DNA of 35,870 bases from Flavobacteriales bacterium (lineage in GTDB: Bacteria; Bacteroidota; Bacteroidia; Flavobacteriales; Flavobacteriaceae), in assembly GCA_004213605.1 (NCBI GenBank), contig SGZC01000004.1:1-35870 (forward strand), read 5' to 3'. The notes beneath the pieces are model-generated. The model saw only the letters and a program-made list of their open reading frames with translations, made no database searches and was not told the origin of the DNA. Position 1 is the stretch's first letter. Each line of letters starts with the position of its first letter. Position numbers and translations under genes: made by a program. This document shows positions 8,605 through 16,806 of this stretch, piece by piece.

Positions 8605-10275
8605 ATGATGGAAAGTAAGCTGCTAATTAAAAAGATTTCAAATCAACATGTTTTAAAAAACATCTTGGGATTGTCTTTATTCTTTATTGGCTATATGACT
8701 AATGCACAAGTTATTTCGTCCATTGATACTAACCAAATACGAGTTGGAGAAGAAATTATTTATTCCATTCAAGTGGAAACCGATTCTACTGATTTAGTAC
8801 TTTTCCCAGAAGGACAATCATTTAACCCTATGGAAGTTATTGTGTCCTATGAGCCAGACACTACAAGATATCAAGATAAAATAAAGTTGATAAAAAAGTA
8901 CGGACTAACTCAGTTTGATTCTGGCAATTACACACTTCCCTCTCAAAGGATTGTTATTAATAATGAGCCTTTTAATACTGATTCAGTTCAAGTTCAAGTG
9001 GCAAATGTAGTCGTCGATACCACCCAACAAAAAATGTTTCACATCAAACCAGCTTTTAAAGTGGAGGCGCAGGATTTTGACTTTTACAGTGCATTTCAAT
9101 GGATACTATCAATTTTAGTTTTCTTAGTTTTAGGACTATTTTTCTATTTAAAAAGAAAAAAAAGAAAAAGAGAAGAAACTCAACAACAATTACCACCCTA
9201 TGAAGAGGCAATAAAAGCCCTACAAGAATTAGATCATTCATTTTTTCTAAAAAACAATAACTCGAAACGATATTACACTTCTTTAACAGAAATCCTAAAA
9301 ACGTATATTGGAAGAGAAGTTGACGATTCTGCTCTAGAAAGTACTAGTAAAGAACTAATTGAACGGTTGACTTTACATAAAGATTCTGGGAATTACGATT
9401 TTGATAATGCAACAATTAAAAAGATTGATAAAATTTTAACCCGCGCCGACTTAATTAAGTTTGCTAAAATGAAAGAACAAGAGGGGCAGGCAAAAGTTGA
9501 TCGAGCGGTTGTTGAAGATATCATTAATGAAACAAAAGAAATCATTCCTGAGCCCACTGAAGAAGAACTACTTCAAAATCAATTATATCTCGAAAAATTG
9601 CGCAAAAAAGAATTAAAAAATAAGCGAATTAAAATTGCTGTAGGATCAGTTGCAACGATTGTAGTTGCTGTATTGATTTTTGGAAGTATCAAAGGGTTTG
9701 ACGAATTAAAAGACAAAACATTGGGTAATGAGATGCGAAACCTTTCGGAGGGGAGGTGGATAAAAAGCGAATACGGTTCCCCTTTAATCGTAATAGAAAC
9801 CCCTCAGGTTTTAGTCAGGGTGGAGGATTCTTTAGCCTCTAAAAGTACTGCTATAAAACGTAAAAGCCTTTTTACCTTTGGCGAAATAAAAGAACCTTTT
9901 TTTATACGAGTAAGTTCTATAAAATTCAACCAAGAGCAACAGTTAGGCTTGGAACCTTCACTAGACATGTCTTTGGTTTTATTAGAAAAATTAGGTGCCA
10001 AAAACCTACTAGTAAAAAGAGATGATTTTGAAACAGAAAATGGGATAAAAGGAATAAGAGCTTATGGAGATTTCTATTTAGAAGCTTCAGAAAATAAAGT
10101 ATTAAAGAAAAAGAGTTCCTATGAGTTACTTTTGTTTGCACAAGAAAACGGATTGCAAGAAATTCTAGTCGTTTACCAAGATGATGGTCGATTTGCTGAA
10201 AATATAAAAGACCGGATTATTAATTCAATTGAGCTAGAAGTTACTCAAAATAATATAAAAAAAAATGAGCAGTAA
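8605..10275 (+). CDS. Bat-operon envelope protein with two membrane spans, function unknown
   Basis: The third gene of the Bat operon encodes about 556 residues. In track numbering: signal peptide to about residue 36 (MTNAQ), an extracytoplasmic beta-rich domain 37-160 recalling the repeats of BatD (INTNQIRVGEEIIYSIQV-like opening), a membrane span at 166-182 followed by the basic run KRKKRKRE, a helical domain at about 195-310 that resembles the cytoplasmic tail of BatD (HSFFLKNNNSKRYYTSLTEILKTYIG), a second span at 345-360, and an unassigned C-terminal domain of nearly 200 residues predicted outside. The track start at 8602 is a TTG; I use the first ATG at 8605, and 8608 is equally possible. 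Its last 11 bases overlap batA. It may bridge the cytoplasmic ATPase side and the periplasmic VWA proteins, which is inference. Confidence 0.85.
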   Translation: MMESKLLIKKISNQHVLKNILGLSLFFIGYMTNAQVISSIDTNQIRVGEEIIYSIQVETDSTDLVLFPEGQSFNPMEVIVSYEPDTTRYQDKIKLIKKYGLTQFDSGNYTLPSQRIVINNEPFNTDSVQVQVANVVVDTTQQKMFHIKPAFKVEAQDFDFYSAFQWILSILVFLVLGLFFYLKRKKRKREETQQQLPPYEEAIKALQELDHSFFLKNNNSKRYYTSLTEILKTYIGREVDDSALESTSKELIERLTLHKDSGNYDFDNATIKKIDKILTRADLIKFAKMKEQEGQAKVDRAVVEDIINETKEIIPEPTEEELLQNQLYLEKLRKKELKNKRIKIAVGSVATIVVAVLIFGSIKGFDELKDKTLGNEMRNLSEGRWIKSEYGSPLIVIETPQVLVRVEDSLASKSTAIKRKSLFTFGEIKEPFFIRVSSIKFNQEQQLGLEPSLDMSLVLLEKLGAKNLLVKRDDFETENGIKGIRAYGDFYLEASENKVLKKKSSYELLLFAQENGLQEILVVYQDDGRFAENIKDRIINSIELEVTQNNIKKNEQ

Positions 10276-11269
10276 TTTTGAATTTGTAAATCCAGACTTT
10301 TTTTGGTTGCTATTGATGCTTCCCTTGTTGGTGATCTGGTTTTTTTGGAAAAGAAGTCAACAAACTGCTGTTTTAAAAATTTCAAGTTTAAAAGGGTTTG
10401 ACACTTCTAAAAACTGGTTGGCAAAAGTTCGCCCTTTATTATTTATACTTCGTCTAATCGTATTGACCCTAATAATAGTTGCGATGGCCAGACCTAGGAC
10501 GGTTGATGAGTCTACACGGATTAAAACTACTAAAGGAATTGATATTGTAATCGCAATCGATGTTTCTGCAAGTATGTTGGCCAGAGACTTAAAGCCTAAC
10601 CGATTAGAGGCGTTAAAAAAGGTGGCGTCTAGGTTCATTTTAGCGCGACCAAACGATCGTTTGGGGTTGGTAGAATATGCTGGAGAAAGTTATACAAAAA
10701 CACCTTTAACAAGTGATAAAAACATTGTCCTTTCTTCTTTAAAAAGCATTAAATACAATACGATTATCACGGGGGGAACTGCTATTGGTATGGGTCTAGC
10801 AACAGCTGTTAATCGGCTAAAGGAAAGTCGAGCTAAAGGGAAAGTAATAATTTTATTAACTGATGGGGTTAACAACTCAGGATTTATTGATCCAAAAATA
10901 GCTAGTGAATTGGCTATTGAATTTGGAATTAAAGTGTATACTATAGGAATAGGCTCAAACGGAATGGCATTGTCACCAATTGGGATCCTTCCAGACGGAT
11001 CATTTCAATATGGAAATATTCAAGTAGAGATTGATGAAGATTTATTATTAGAAATTGCTAATACAACAGGAGGAAAATATTTTAGAGCTACAAGTAACAC
11101 CAAACTAGAAGAAATTTATGAAGAAATAAATAAATTAGAAAAAACAGAAATTGAAGAAACTAAATATACAAGTTATGATGAATTGTTTAGACCATTTGTT
11201 CTTTTAGCTTTTAGTTTGTTGTTCTTTGAGTTGTTCCTAAGATATTCCATATTTAGAAGTTTTATTTAA
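10265..11269 (+). CDS. batA: BatA: membrane-anchored VWA protein
   Basis: A 334-residue inner-membrane protein. Two spans lie near the N terminus (about residues 11-28 and 57-74), then a von Willebrand factor A domain from about residue 90 to 290, and a C-terminal span in PFVLLAFSLLFFELFL. The metal-ion site is complete: Asp99-Ser101-Ser103 (IDVSAS), the Thr in GGTAIG, and the Asp in LLTDGVNN. It begins 11 bases inside the preceding gene and is followed after 11 bases by batB. In Bacteroides fragilis the Bat proteins affect aerotolerance; the molecular role is unsolved. The intact metal site suggests ligand binding in the envelope, regulated by the MoxR ATPase. Confidence 0.94.
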   Translation: MSSNFEFVNPDFFWLLLMLPLLVIWFFWKRSQQTAVLKISSLKGFDTSKNWLAKVRPLLFILRLIVLTLIIVAMARPRTVDESTRIKTTKGIDIVIAIDVSASMLARDLKPNRLEALKKVASRFILARPNDRLGLVEYAGESYTKTPLTSDKNIVLSSLKSIKYNTIITGGTAIGMGLATAVNRLKESRAKGKVIILLTDGVNNSGFIDPKIASELAIEFGIKVYTIGIGSNGMALSPIGILPDGSFQYGNIQVEIDEDLLLEIANTTGGKYFRATSNTKLEEIYEEINKLEKTEIEETKYTSYDELFRPFVLLAFSLLFFELFLRYSIFRSFI

Positions 11270-11280
11270 TATGAATTAGA

Positions 11281-12315
11281 ATGTATCAATTAGAAAAGCC
11301 CATATTTTTTTATTTACTTTTTGCTATCATTGGCTTGACAGTAGCTTTCTTGTTGGTATTTATTTGGAAAAAGCACACCCAAAGGAAATTTGCTTCTCAG
11401 GTTGCTCTAAAGAAGTTAAGTCCCGATCGTTCTTTTTTTAAATCTTGGTTAAAACTAATTATTCTTTCGTTAGCAATTTTCAGTCTGACATTAGCTTTAG
11501 TCAATCCTAAAATTGGAACTAAAATAGAAACCATAAAAAGAGAAGGAGTAGATGTGGTTTTCGCTCTTGATGTTTCAAAAAGTATGTTGGCCGAGGATAT
11601 TGCTCCAAATCGTATCGATAAATCAAAACAGTTAATCACTCAAATTATTAATAGTTTAGGAGGAGATCGTGTAGGAATAATTGGTTACGCAGGAAGTGCT
11701 TTCCCTCAAGTGCCAATAACTACAGATTTCTCAACGACTAAGTTATTTTTAAATAGTATGAATACCGACATGGTATCATCGCAAGGAACAGCAATCACAG
11801 AAGCCATCAAAATGGCAGAAACCTATTACAATGACGAAGACCAGGTAAATAAAGTATTATTTATCATATCCGATGGAGAAGATCATGAAGGGAATATTTC
11901 AGAAATTGTGAATGAAGCCGCTAATTTAGGGATTAGAATTTATACTATTGGAGTAGGTACTGAAACAGGAGGTCCCATACCGTATAAAAGGAATGGAATA
12001 CTTCAGTATTATAAGCGAGATAATAAAAATCAACAAGTCATTACCAAATTAAACGCTAATAAGCTAAATGAAATCGCATCAAAAGGGAATGGGAAATACA
12101 TTAACGGGAGCAATACTAGTGAAGTAATAGAAGAAGTAAGTACTATTTTAAACGGGATGAATCAAAAAGAATTTGAAGCAAAACAGTTTACAGATTTTAA
12201 AGATCGTTTCCAATGGTTTTTAGGAATATCAATTTTTCTGTTAGCCCTTGAATTAGTATTATTGGAGAGAAAAACAGCTTGGATTAAAAAATTAAATTTG
12301 TTTAATGAAGACTAA
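11281..12315 (+). CDS. batB: BatB: membrane-anchored VWA protein
   Basis: A paralogue of BatA, 344 residues with the same plan: a span at about residues 9-29, another at 57-75, a VWA domain from about 88 to 295, and a C-terminal span (FQWFLGISIFLLALELVLL). The metal site is complete: Asp97-Ser99-Ser101 (LDVSKS), Thr in QGTAIT, Asp in ISDGEDHEG. Its last 11 bases overlap the start of batC (ATGAAGACTAA), which suggests translational coupling. The pair of VWA proteins followed by a TPR protein is the standard Bat arrangement in this phylum; heterodimer formation is plausible but not shown by the sequence. Confidence 0.94.
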   Translation: MYQLEKPIFFYLLFAIIGLTVAFLLVFIWKKHTQRKFASQVALKKLSPDRSFFKSWLKLIILSLAIFSLTLALVNPKIGTKIETIKREGVDVVFALDVSKSMLAEDIAPNRIDKSKQLITQIINSLGGDRVGIIGYAGSAFPQVPITTDFSTTKLFLNSMNTDMVSSQGTAITEAIKMAETYYNDEDQVNKVLFIISDGEDHEGNISEIVNEAANLGIRIYTIGVGTETGGPIPYKRNGILQYYKRDNKNQQVITKLNANKLNEIASKGNGKYINGSNTSEVIEEVSTILNGMNQKEFEAKQFTDFKDRFQWFLGISIFLLALELVLLERKTAWIKKLNLFNED

Positions 12316-13168
12316 AAATTTAAAACATAATAGACATAAATTAAGACGTAATACATTTTGTCTTTTTCTAGTTTTTAACTTAAGTTTTTCTCTAGTCGCT
12401 CAGGAGGTATCGATAGAAAAGCAAATGGTTCTAAAGGAGTCTAAAAAAGTTCTAACGGACGCAAGTTACGAAATGGCAAATAATAACTTTTCTAAAGCTG
12501 AAGCAGCTTATCGAAAAGCAATTTCTATAAATCCAAATGAAGATACGGGAAAGTATAATTTAGGGACTGCTTATTATAACAAAGAAATGAATGAAGTTGC
12601 GATGTCTCGTTTTAAACAAGCAGCAGCTGTAGCTGACACAAAATTGGACAAACATAAAGCTTTTCATAATTTAGGGAATACTTTTATGAATGAGAAGAAA
12701 TATCAAGAAGCAGTCGAATCCTATAAAAATGCATTGCGAAACAATCCAAAAGACGAAGAAACACGTTATAATTATGCTTTAGCAAAAGAATTATTGGAAG
12801 ACCAAGAAAAAAATGGCGAAGATGATGACAATAAAGATAATCAAGAGGATAAGAAGGACGAAGATGAAGAGAAAAATCAGGAAAACGAAAATAATAAAAA
12901 GGATGGCGAAGATGGTGAACAAAAAGATGAACAGGATAAAGGAAATGAAGAACAAGATAAAAAAAAGGGTGACGAAAATAAAGATAAGGGAAAACCTGAT
13001 AAGCCAGAGGATAAAGAGCAACAACAACCAACAGAACCAGGAAAGTTATCTCCTCAACAGGTTAAAAACTTATTAGAGGCTATGAATAACGAAGAGAGAA
13101 AGGTTCAAGAAAAGATAAATGCTAAAAAGCAAAAAGGGTTGAAAGTAAAATCTGAAAAAGATTGGTAA
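12305..13168 (+). CDS. batC: BatC: TPR protein with long charged tail
   Basis: 287 residues. A hydrophobic signal segment at about 17-31 ends in SLVAQE, so the protein is exported. Three TPR-like helix pairs follow (about residues 50-160: MANNNFSKAEAAYRKAISINP, AFHNLGNTFMNEKKYQEAVESYKNAL). Residues about 165-245 are a low-complexity stretch built almost only from Glu, Asp, Lys, Asn and Gln, and a short conserved end holds LSPQQVKNLLEAMNNEERKVQEKI. The purine-rich DNA of the charged stretch gives several spurious ORFs on both strands. The start overlaps batB by 11 bases and the stop TAA shares its last base with the batD start (TAATG). TPRs usually bind partner proteins, so this is a likely scaffold between BatA/BatB and other components. 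Confidence 0.92.
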   Translation: MKTKNLKHNRHKLRRNTFCLFLVFNLSFSLVAQEVSIEKQMVLKESKKVLTDASYEMANNNFSKAEAAYRKAISINPNEDTGKYNLGTAYYNKEMNEVAMSRFKQAAAVADTKLDKHKAFHNLGNTFMNEKKYQEAVESYKNALRNNPKDEETRYNYALAKELLEDQEKNGEDDDNKDNQEDKKDEDEEKNQENENNKKDGEDGEQKDEQDKGNEEQDKKKGDENKDKGKPDKPEDKEQQQPTEPGKLSPQQVKNLLEAMNNEERKVQEKINAKKQKGLKVKSEKDW

Positions 13169-14940
13169 TGAACACAAAATCCATTTTCATATTATTTTTT
13201 ATACTGAGTTTTGGCTTTGCTAAAGCTCAAGTTTCGTTCATAGCAAAAGCAAGTAAAAAAACACTTGGAATTAATGAGCGTTTGCGTATTGATTTTGAAA
13301 TGAATGAAGATGGAGATAATTTTGTGCCACCAAATTTTAAGGGGTTTAATGTTGTTGGAGGACCAAATCAGTCGATTAGTAATTCCTGGATAAATGGAAA
13401 AAGGAGTTATTCAAAAACATACTCCTATTTTCTGGCACCTAAATCACAAGGAACGTTTAGTATCAATCAAGCTACTATCGAAATTGATGACCAAATATAT
13501 AAAACCACCCCTTTAAAGATTACTATTACTGAAGCTGTTACAAAACCTAAAGACGGTAATAATGCAGATTATGTAGCCAGTGAAAATGTTCATTTAATAG
13601 CAGAGGTCTCAAAAACAAATCCTTATTTAAACGAAGCCATTACAGTTATCTATAAATTATATGTTTCAAATGATGTAAGTATTACAAGAAGTTGGCAAGA
13701 ATTGGACACTCCAAAATTCCAGGATTTTTGGAGTCAGTATATAGAAGAAAAAGGCGAACAACAAATTTACGAGACCACCTATAAAGGGAAACCTTATCGC
13801 TATGTGGTCTTGAGAAAAGCAGTATTGTACCCTCAAAAAACGGGAGAATTAACTATTGAACCTTTAACATTAGATATCCCTATTGACGTTCAAGGAAATA
13901 CAAGAGATATATTTGGCCGGAGAAGAATGGCTCGTGTTAATAGAACAATTTCTGCAGGTAAAAGAACTATTAATGTTAAACCATTACCAGTAAAGGGTAA
14001 ACCGGACAACTTTTCAGGAGCGGTGGGAAATTTTGACTTTAGCATATCCACTAATAAAAAAACCTTAGATGCCAATGAAGCTTTAGAATTAAAAATCAAA
14101 GTAAAAGGTACAGGAAATTTAAAATTATTTAACCTTCCGCCTCTAAATCTTCCAAATTCATTGGAGGTATATGAACCAGTTAGGGCTAATAAAATAACTG
14201 TTAATTTAAAGGGGATGAATGGCTTTATAAGTGACACCTATACCGTAATTCCAGAGTTTAAAGGCAGTTATCCAATTAGACCCATTACTTTTTCATATTT
14301 CAATGTAGCTTTGAATGAGTATAAAACTATTTTATCTGATGAAATTGTGGTACAAGTTGTCAATGGACCTGTACCCAATCAGCTTAATAACAAAAATAAA
14401 AGCTTAAGGAATGAGCATGTTGTTTCTTTGACAAATGACCAGTTTAAATACATTAAGACCTCCACAAAATTAATACCAATAAATCGGCCGGTTTTTTTTA
14501 AAACTTTTAAATTTTGGTGCTTGCTAGGAATCCCATTTTTTTTAATCCCAATCATAATATTAACAGGAAATACAAGACGCAAAAGACTCAACGATATTGA
14601 GGGGAGAAGATATAGAACAGCAACACGATTGGCTAAAAAATATCTATCGGAAGCCAGAAAAAATTTAGGGAAGCAAGCATTTTTTTATGAAGCACTAGAG
14701 CGGGCACTACACAATTATTTAAAAGCTAAATTAGCAATTGTTACTTCTGAATTTTCAAAAGGAAAAATAACAGAATTACTTTCTGATAGAAATGTAGAAA
14801 ACGAAGTTGTTTTAAACTTTGAATCACTTTTAAAAAGCTGTGAATTTGCAAGATATACACCAACCTCTGACGTTGCCATCCAACAAGATTATGACAAAGC
14901 AGTAAAAGTTATTTCTAATATTGACAAGCAACTTCAATAA
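13168..14940 (+). CDS. batD: BatD: large envelope protein
   Basis: The track start at 13162 is a TTG inside batC; the ATG at 13168 overlaps the batC stop as TAATG and begins a good signal peptide (MNTKSIFILFFILSFGFAKAQ), giving 590 residues. The exported part (about 22-440) is a string of beta-sandwich repeats, each opening with a phrase like ASKKTLGINERLRIDFEMN or STNKKTLDANEALELKIKVKG. A single membrane span follows at about 445-467 (CLLGIPFFLIPIIIL), then a helical cytoplasmic tail of about 120 residues with YEALERALHNYLKAKL. This is the BatD family plan. It ends with TAATG overlapping batE. The tail resembles the middle of the third gene of the operon, suggesting a shared contact with MoxR or DUF58. 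Confidence 0.92.
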   Translation: MNTKSIFILFFILSFGFAKAQVSFIAKASKKTLGINERLRIDFEMNEDGDNFVPPNFKGFNVVGGPNQSISNSWINGKRSYSKTYSYFLAPKSQGTFSINQATIEIDDQIYKTTPLKITITEAVTKPKDGNNADYVASENVHLIAEVSKTNPYLNEAITVIYKLYVSNDVSITRSWQELDTPKFQDFWSQYIEEKGEQQIYETTYKGKPYRYVVLRKAVLYPQKTGELTIEPLTLDIPIDVQGNTRDIFGRRRMARVNRTISAGKRTINVKPLPVKGKPDNFSGAVGNFDFSISTNKKTLDANEALELKIKVKGTGNLKLFNLPPLNLPNSLEVYEPVRANKITVNLKGMNGFISDTYTVIPEFKGSYPIRPITFSYFNVALNEYKTILSDEIVVQVVNGPVPNQLNNKNKSLRNEHVVSLTNDQFKYIKTSTKLIPINRPVFFKTFKFWCLLGIPFFLIPIIILTGNTRRKRLNDIEGRRYRTATRLAKKYLSEARKNLGKQAFFYEALERALHNYLKAKLAIVTSEFSKGKITELLSDRNVENEVVLNFESLLKSCEFARYTPTSDVAIQQDYDKAVKVISNIDKQLQ

Positions 14941-15722
14941 TGAAAAATAAATTTTTAACATATTTGACATTTAATAGGAACATTATATTCCTGATTGCAA
15001 TGATAATTACAGCACACAGTTATTCTCAAAACGCACCCCTTTTTGAGCAAGGAAAATCGTTGTATAAAGCTGAAAAATATCAAGAGGCCGTATTTTCTTG
15101 GATGAAAATTTTAGATCACGAAAGACATTCTGCAGAATTATATTTTAATTTAGGAAATGCTCATTATAAACTAAATAATATTGGTCCAAGTATTTATTAT
15201 TATGAAAAGGCCTTGTTATTGGCTCCCAATAATCGTGATATAAAAAACAACTTGTCATTTGCAGAAAACACAAGGATAGACGCCATCGAGCCATTGCCAA
15301 AAACTATTTTTTACAAATGGTATCATACCATATCAGACCAACTAAATTTTGACGGTTGGGCTTATGCTTCTGTTTTTTTAGGGGCTATTTTTGTAGTATT
15401 TTTTTTGATATATTTTTTTTCATATTCAGAAATAAAAAAGCGTTTCTTTTTCATCTCTTCTGCTGTTTTAATGCTTCTTTTAGGGATGACGCTTTCCATG
15501 GCTTTTTCTACTTATGAGTATGCGATTAATAATAAACCTGCAATAATTTTTGCTGCAAGCTCTGATGTAAGAGAAGCCCCGAACTTAGGGAGCGAAATAT
15601 CGTTTATACTTCATGAGGGGACCAAAATTCAAATCTTAGAAAAAGATACTGATTGGGGGCTTATAGAAATTGCTAATGGTAAAGAAGGCTGGATTCCTTT
15701 GACGGATTTAAAAGAATTATAA
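14940..15722 (+). CDS. batE: BatE: TPR and SH3-like envelope protein
   Basis: 260 residues, last gene of the Bat operon, starting on the last base of the batD stop. A signal peptide (to about residue 30, AHSYSQ) precedes two TPR units (about 35-105, ALLLAPNNRDIKNNLSFAE). Two membrane spans follow at about 139-160 and 168-190, then a bacterial SH3-like domain from about 200 to the end (SDVREAPNLGSEISFILHEGTKIQILEKDTDWGLIEIANGKEGWI). SH3b domains often bind peptidoglycan or peptide ligands. The gene converges on cvpA with only two bases between the stops and no hairpin terminator there, so antisense read-through is possible. Confidence 0.92.
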   Translation: MKNKFLTYLTFNRNIIFLIAMIITAHSYSQNAPLFEQGKSLYKAEKYQEAVFSWMKILDHERHSAELYFNLGNAHYKLNNIGPSIYYYEKALLLAPNNRDIKNNLSFAENTRIDAIEPLPKTIFYKWYHTISDQLNFDGWAYASVFLGAIFVVFFLIYFFSYSEIKKRFFFISSAVLMLLLGMTLSMAFSTYEYAINNKPAIIFAASSDVREAPNLGSEISFILHEGTKIQILEKDTDWGLIEIANGKEGWIPLTDLKEL

Positions 15723-15724
15723 AA

Positions 15725-16267
15725 TTATTCTTTTTCTTCAGATAGGTTGATGTTTAAAATCTTTTTTTGAAAGTTTATATTTTTCACATCTTCAACTAAA
15801 TCCGGAAGCACTAAAGGCGCTAGAGCTTCAATAGGATTATAGAGATTAGAATTTTCTTTCTTTTCACTAGGAATCACATAATCAGTCGTATTCCACTGAT
15901 TAAAAAACATAAAAATTACACTGACAATAAAAGCAGAAAATAGCATATTAAAAACTCCTCCAAGAATTTTATTAAAGAGACCTAAGAAAGCAAAATCTGC
16001 AATTTTTGTTAGAAACTTCCCCGCCCAATTAATGACAAAAACGATGACTATAAAAGTTATTAGTTTTGCAGTGAAGTACGTTGTTTCCTCACTTAAAGAG
16101 AGCCAATTATTTATATAACTAGCCGCAAATTCCGAAAAATAAATCGCTCCAAAAACCCCTAACACCAACCCTAAAAAAGAAGCTAAACTCACAAAAAGCC
16201 CCTTTCTCATGCCTTGCACAAAAGAAAAAATCAATATAATTCCAAGGATAATGTCTAATAAGTTCAT
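15725..16267 (-). CDS. CvpA family membrane protein
   Basis: 180 residues with four predicted spans (about 4-22, 27-46, 64-84, 100-124), and the CvpA family features MNLLDIILGIILIFSFVQGMRKGLF at the start and AKLITFIVIVFVINWAGKFLTKI in the third helix. CvpA in Escherichia coli is needed for colicin V production and bile tolerance; its activity in flavobacteria is unknown. The C-terminal about 50 residues are soluble and rich in charged residues. It is monocistronic on the minus strand, divergent from a small unknown gene, with a possible -7 element 16 bases before the start codon. Confidence 0.88.
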   Translation of the reverse strand: MNLLDIILGIILIFSFVQGMRKGLFVSLASFLGLVLGVFGAIYFSEFAASYINNWLSLSEETTYFTAKLITFIVIVFVINWAGKFLTKIADFAFLGLFNKILGGVFNMLFSAFIVSVIFMFFNQWNTTDYVIPSEKKENSNLYNPIEALAPLVLPDLVEDVKNINFQKKILNINLSEEKE

Positions 16268-16282
16268 TTTATAAATTTAGGA

Positions 16283-16290
16283 TAAAGATA
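16283..16290 (-). promoter_or_regulatory. Possible -7 element TATCTTTA for cvpA
   Basis: Read on the minus strand this is TATCTTTA, one base from TAnnTTTG. It forms the left arm of the perfect inverted repeat AAAGATA-CAT-TATCTTT whose right arm is the -7 element of the divergent gene. No TTG lies at the usual spacing, so confidence is low. Confidence 0.35.
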
Positions 16291-16293
16291 CAT

Positions 16294-16301
16294 TATCTTT
16301 G
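16294..16301 (+). promoter_or_regulatory. Promoter -7 element TATCTTTG for the 118-residue gene
   Basis: An exact TAnnTTTG match 53 bases before the ATG at 16355. It lies only three bases from a similar element facing the other way, so two polymerases could not bind both at once. No good -33 TTG is seen. Confidence 0.5.
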
Positions 16302-16354
16302 CGATGTAATTAAATGATTGATAATATTTGAATACGCTATTTAATTAAAAAACT

Positions 16355-16711
16355 ATGGCTAGAGACGAAAACTTAAAACGATTGTGGGACGACGTAGTTT
16401 CACATTTGAGCAATCAGTTTGCCGATGGAGAACCACTAGATCTAGATGGAATAATATATATTATAGGATTACAAGAAAAGGGTAATTTGTCTATAAAATA
16501 TAGTAAGGATGATAAAATTAATTTAATGCATATTGCTATTTGTAGATTATTAGAACCCTTTGGGTACTATGAATTTGATTATTTTGATAAAGAGGGATGG
16601 CCACACTATAAAGTTTTAGAAAAAATCCCTTCTTTAAAAGCTGGTGAGCAGACGGTTTTAATGAAAGAAGCAATAGTTAATTACTTCTTAGAGAAAAAAG
16701 TAGTGGAATAA
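16355..16711 (+). CDS. Small conserved-looking protein upstream of pheS, function unknown
   Basis: 118 residues, soluble, no signal peptide, acidic overall, opening MARDENLKRLWDDVVSHLSNQFADGEPLDLDGIIYIIGLQEKG. I do not recognise a domain. The even mix of helix-forming residues, normal codon use and its own promoter argue that it is a real gene. My recollection is that a small protein of this kind sits between cvpA and pheS in related flavobacteria, but that needs a search. It ends 95 bases before pheS, which has its own promoter. Confidence 0.8.
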   Translation: MARDENLKRLWDDVVSHLSNQFADGEPLDLDGIIYIIGLQEKGNLSIKYSKDDKINLMHIAICRLLEPFGYYEFDYFDKEGWPHYKVLEKIPSLKAGEQTVLMKEAIVNYFLEKKVVE

Positions 16712-16754
16712 TATAAAAACCAGTAAACAACAAAGCTCTTTTCTCTTTATTTTG

Positions 16755-16785
16755 TTGTGCTAGACTTAGTAATAGTTTAATTTTG
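16755..16785 (+). promoter_or_regulatory. Promoter for pheS: TTG-N20-TAATTTTG
   Basis: TTG at 16755-16757 and TAATTTTG at 16778-16785 are separated by 20 bases, which matches the flavobacterial consensus TTG-N(17-23)-TAnnTTTG. Transcription should begin near 16792, leaving a leader of about 15 bases before the ATG at 16807. That leaves no room for a T-box or leader-peptide attenuator. Confidence 0.65.
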
Positions 16786-16806
16786 TGAAGTTATAATTAA
16801 TTAAGA

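Noticed and set aside
12684-13076. ORFs on both strands within batC (115, 78 and 87 residues)
   Set aside because: They are by-products of the purine-rich charged tail of batC: the antisense frames are strings of Leu/Phe/Ile and the plus frame a string of Lys/Ile/Met, without protein-like texture.
16729-16758. Possible hairpin ACAACAAA ... TTTGTTGT before pheS
   Set aside because: The eight-pair A/T-rich stem has a long loop, no T-run, and overlaps the -33 box of the pheS promoter; not convincing as a terminator or riboswitch.
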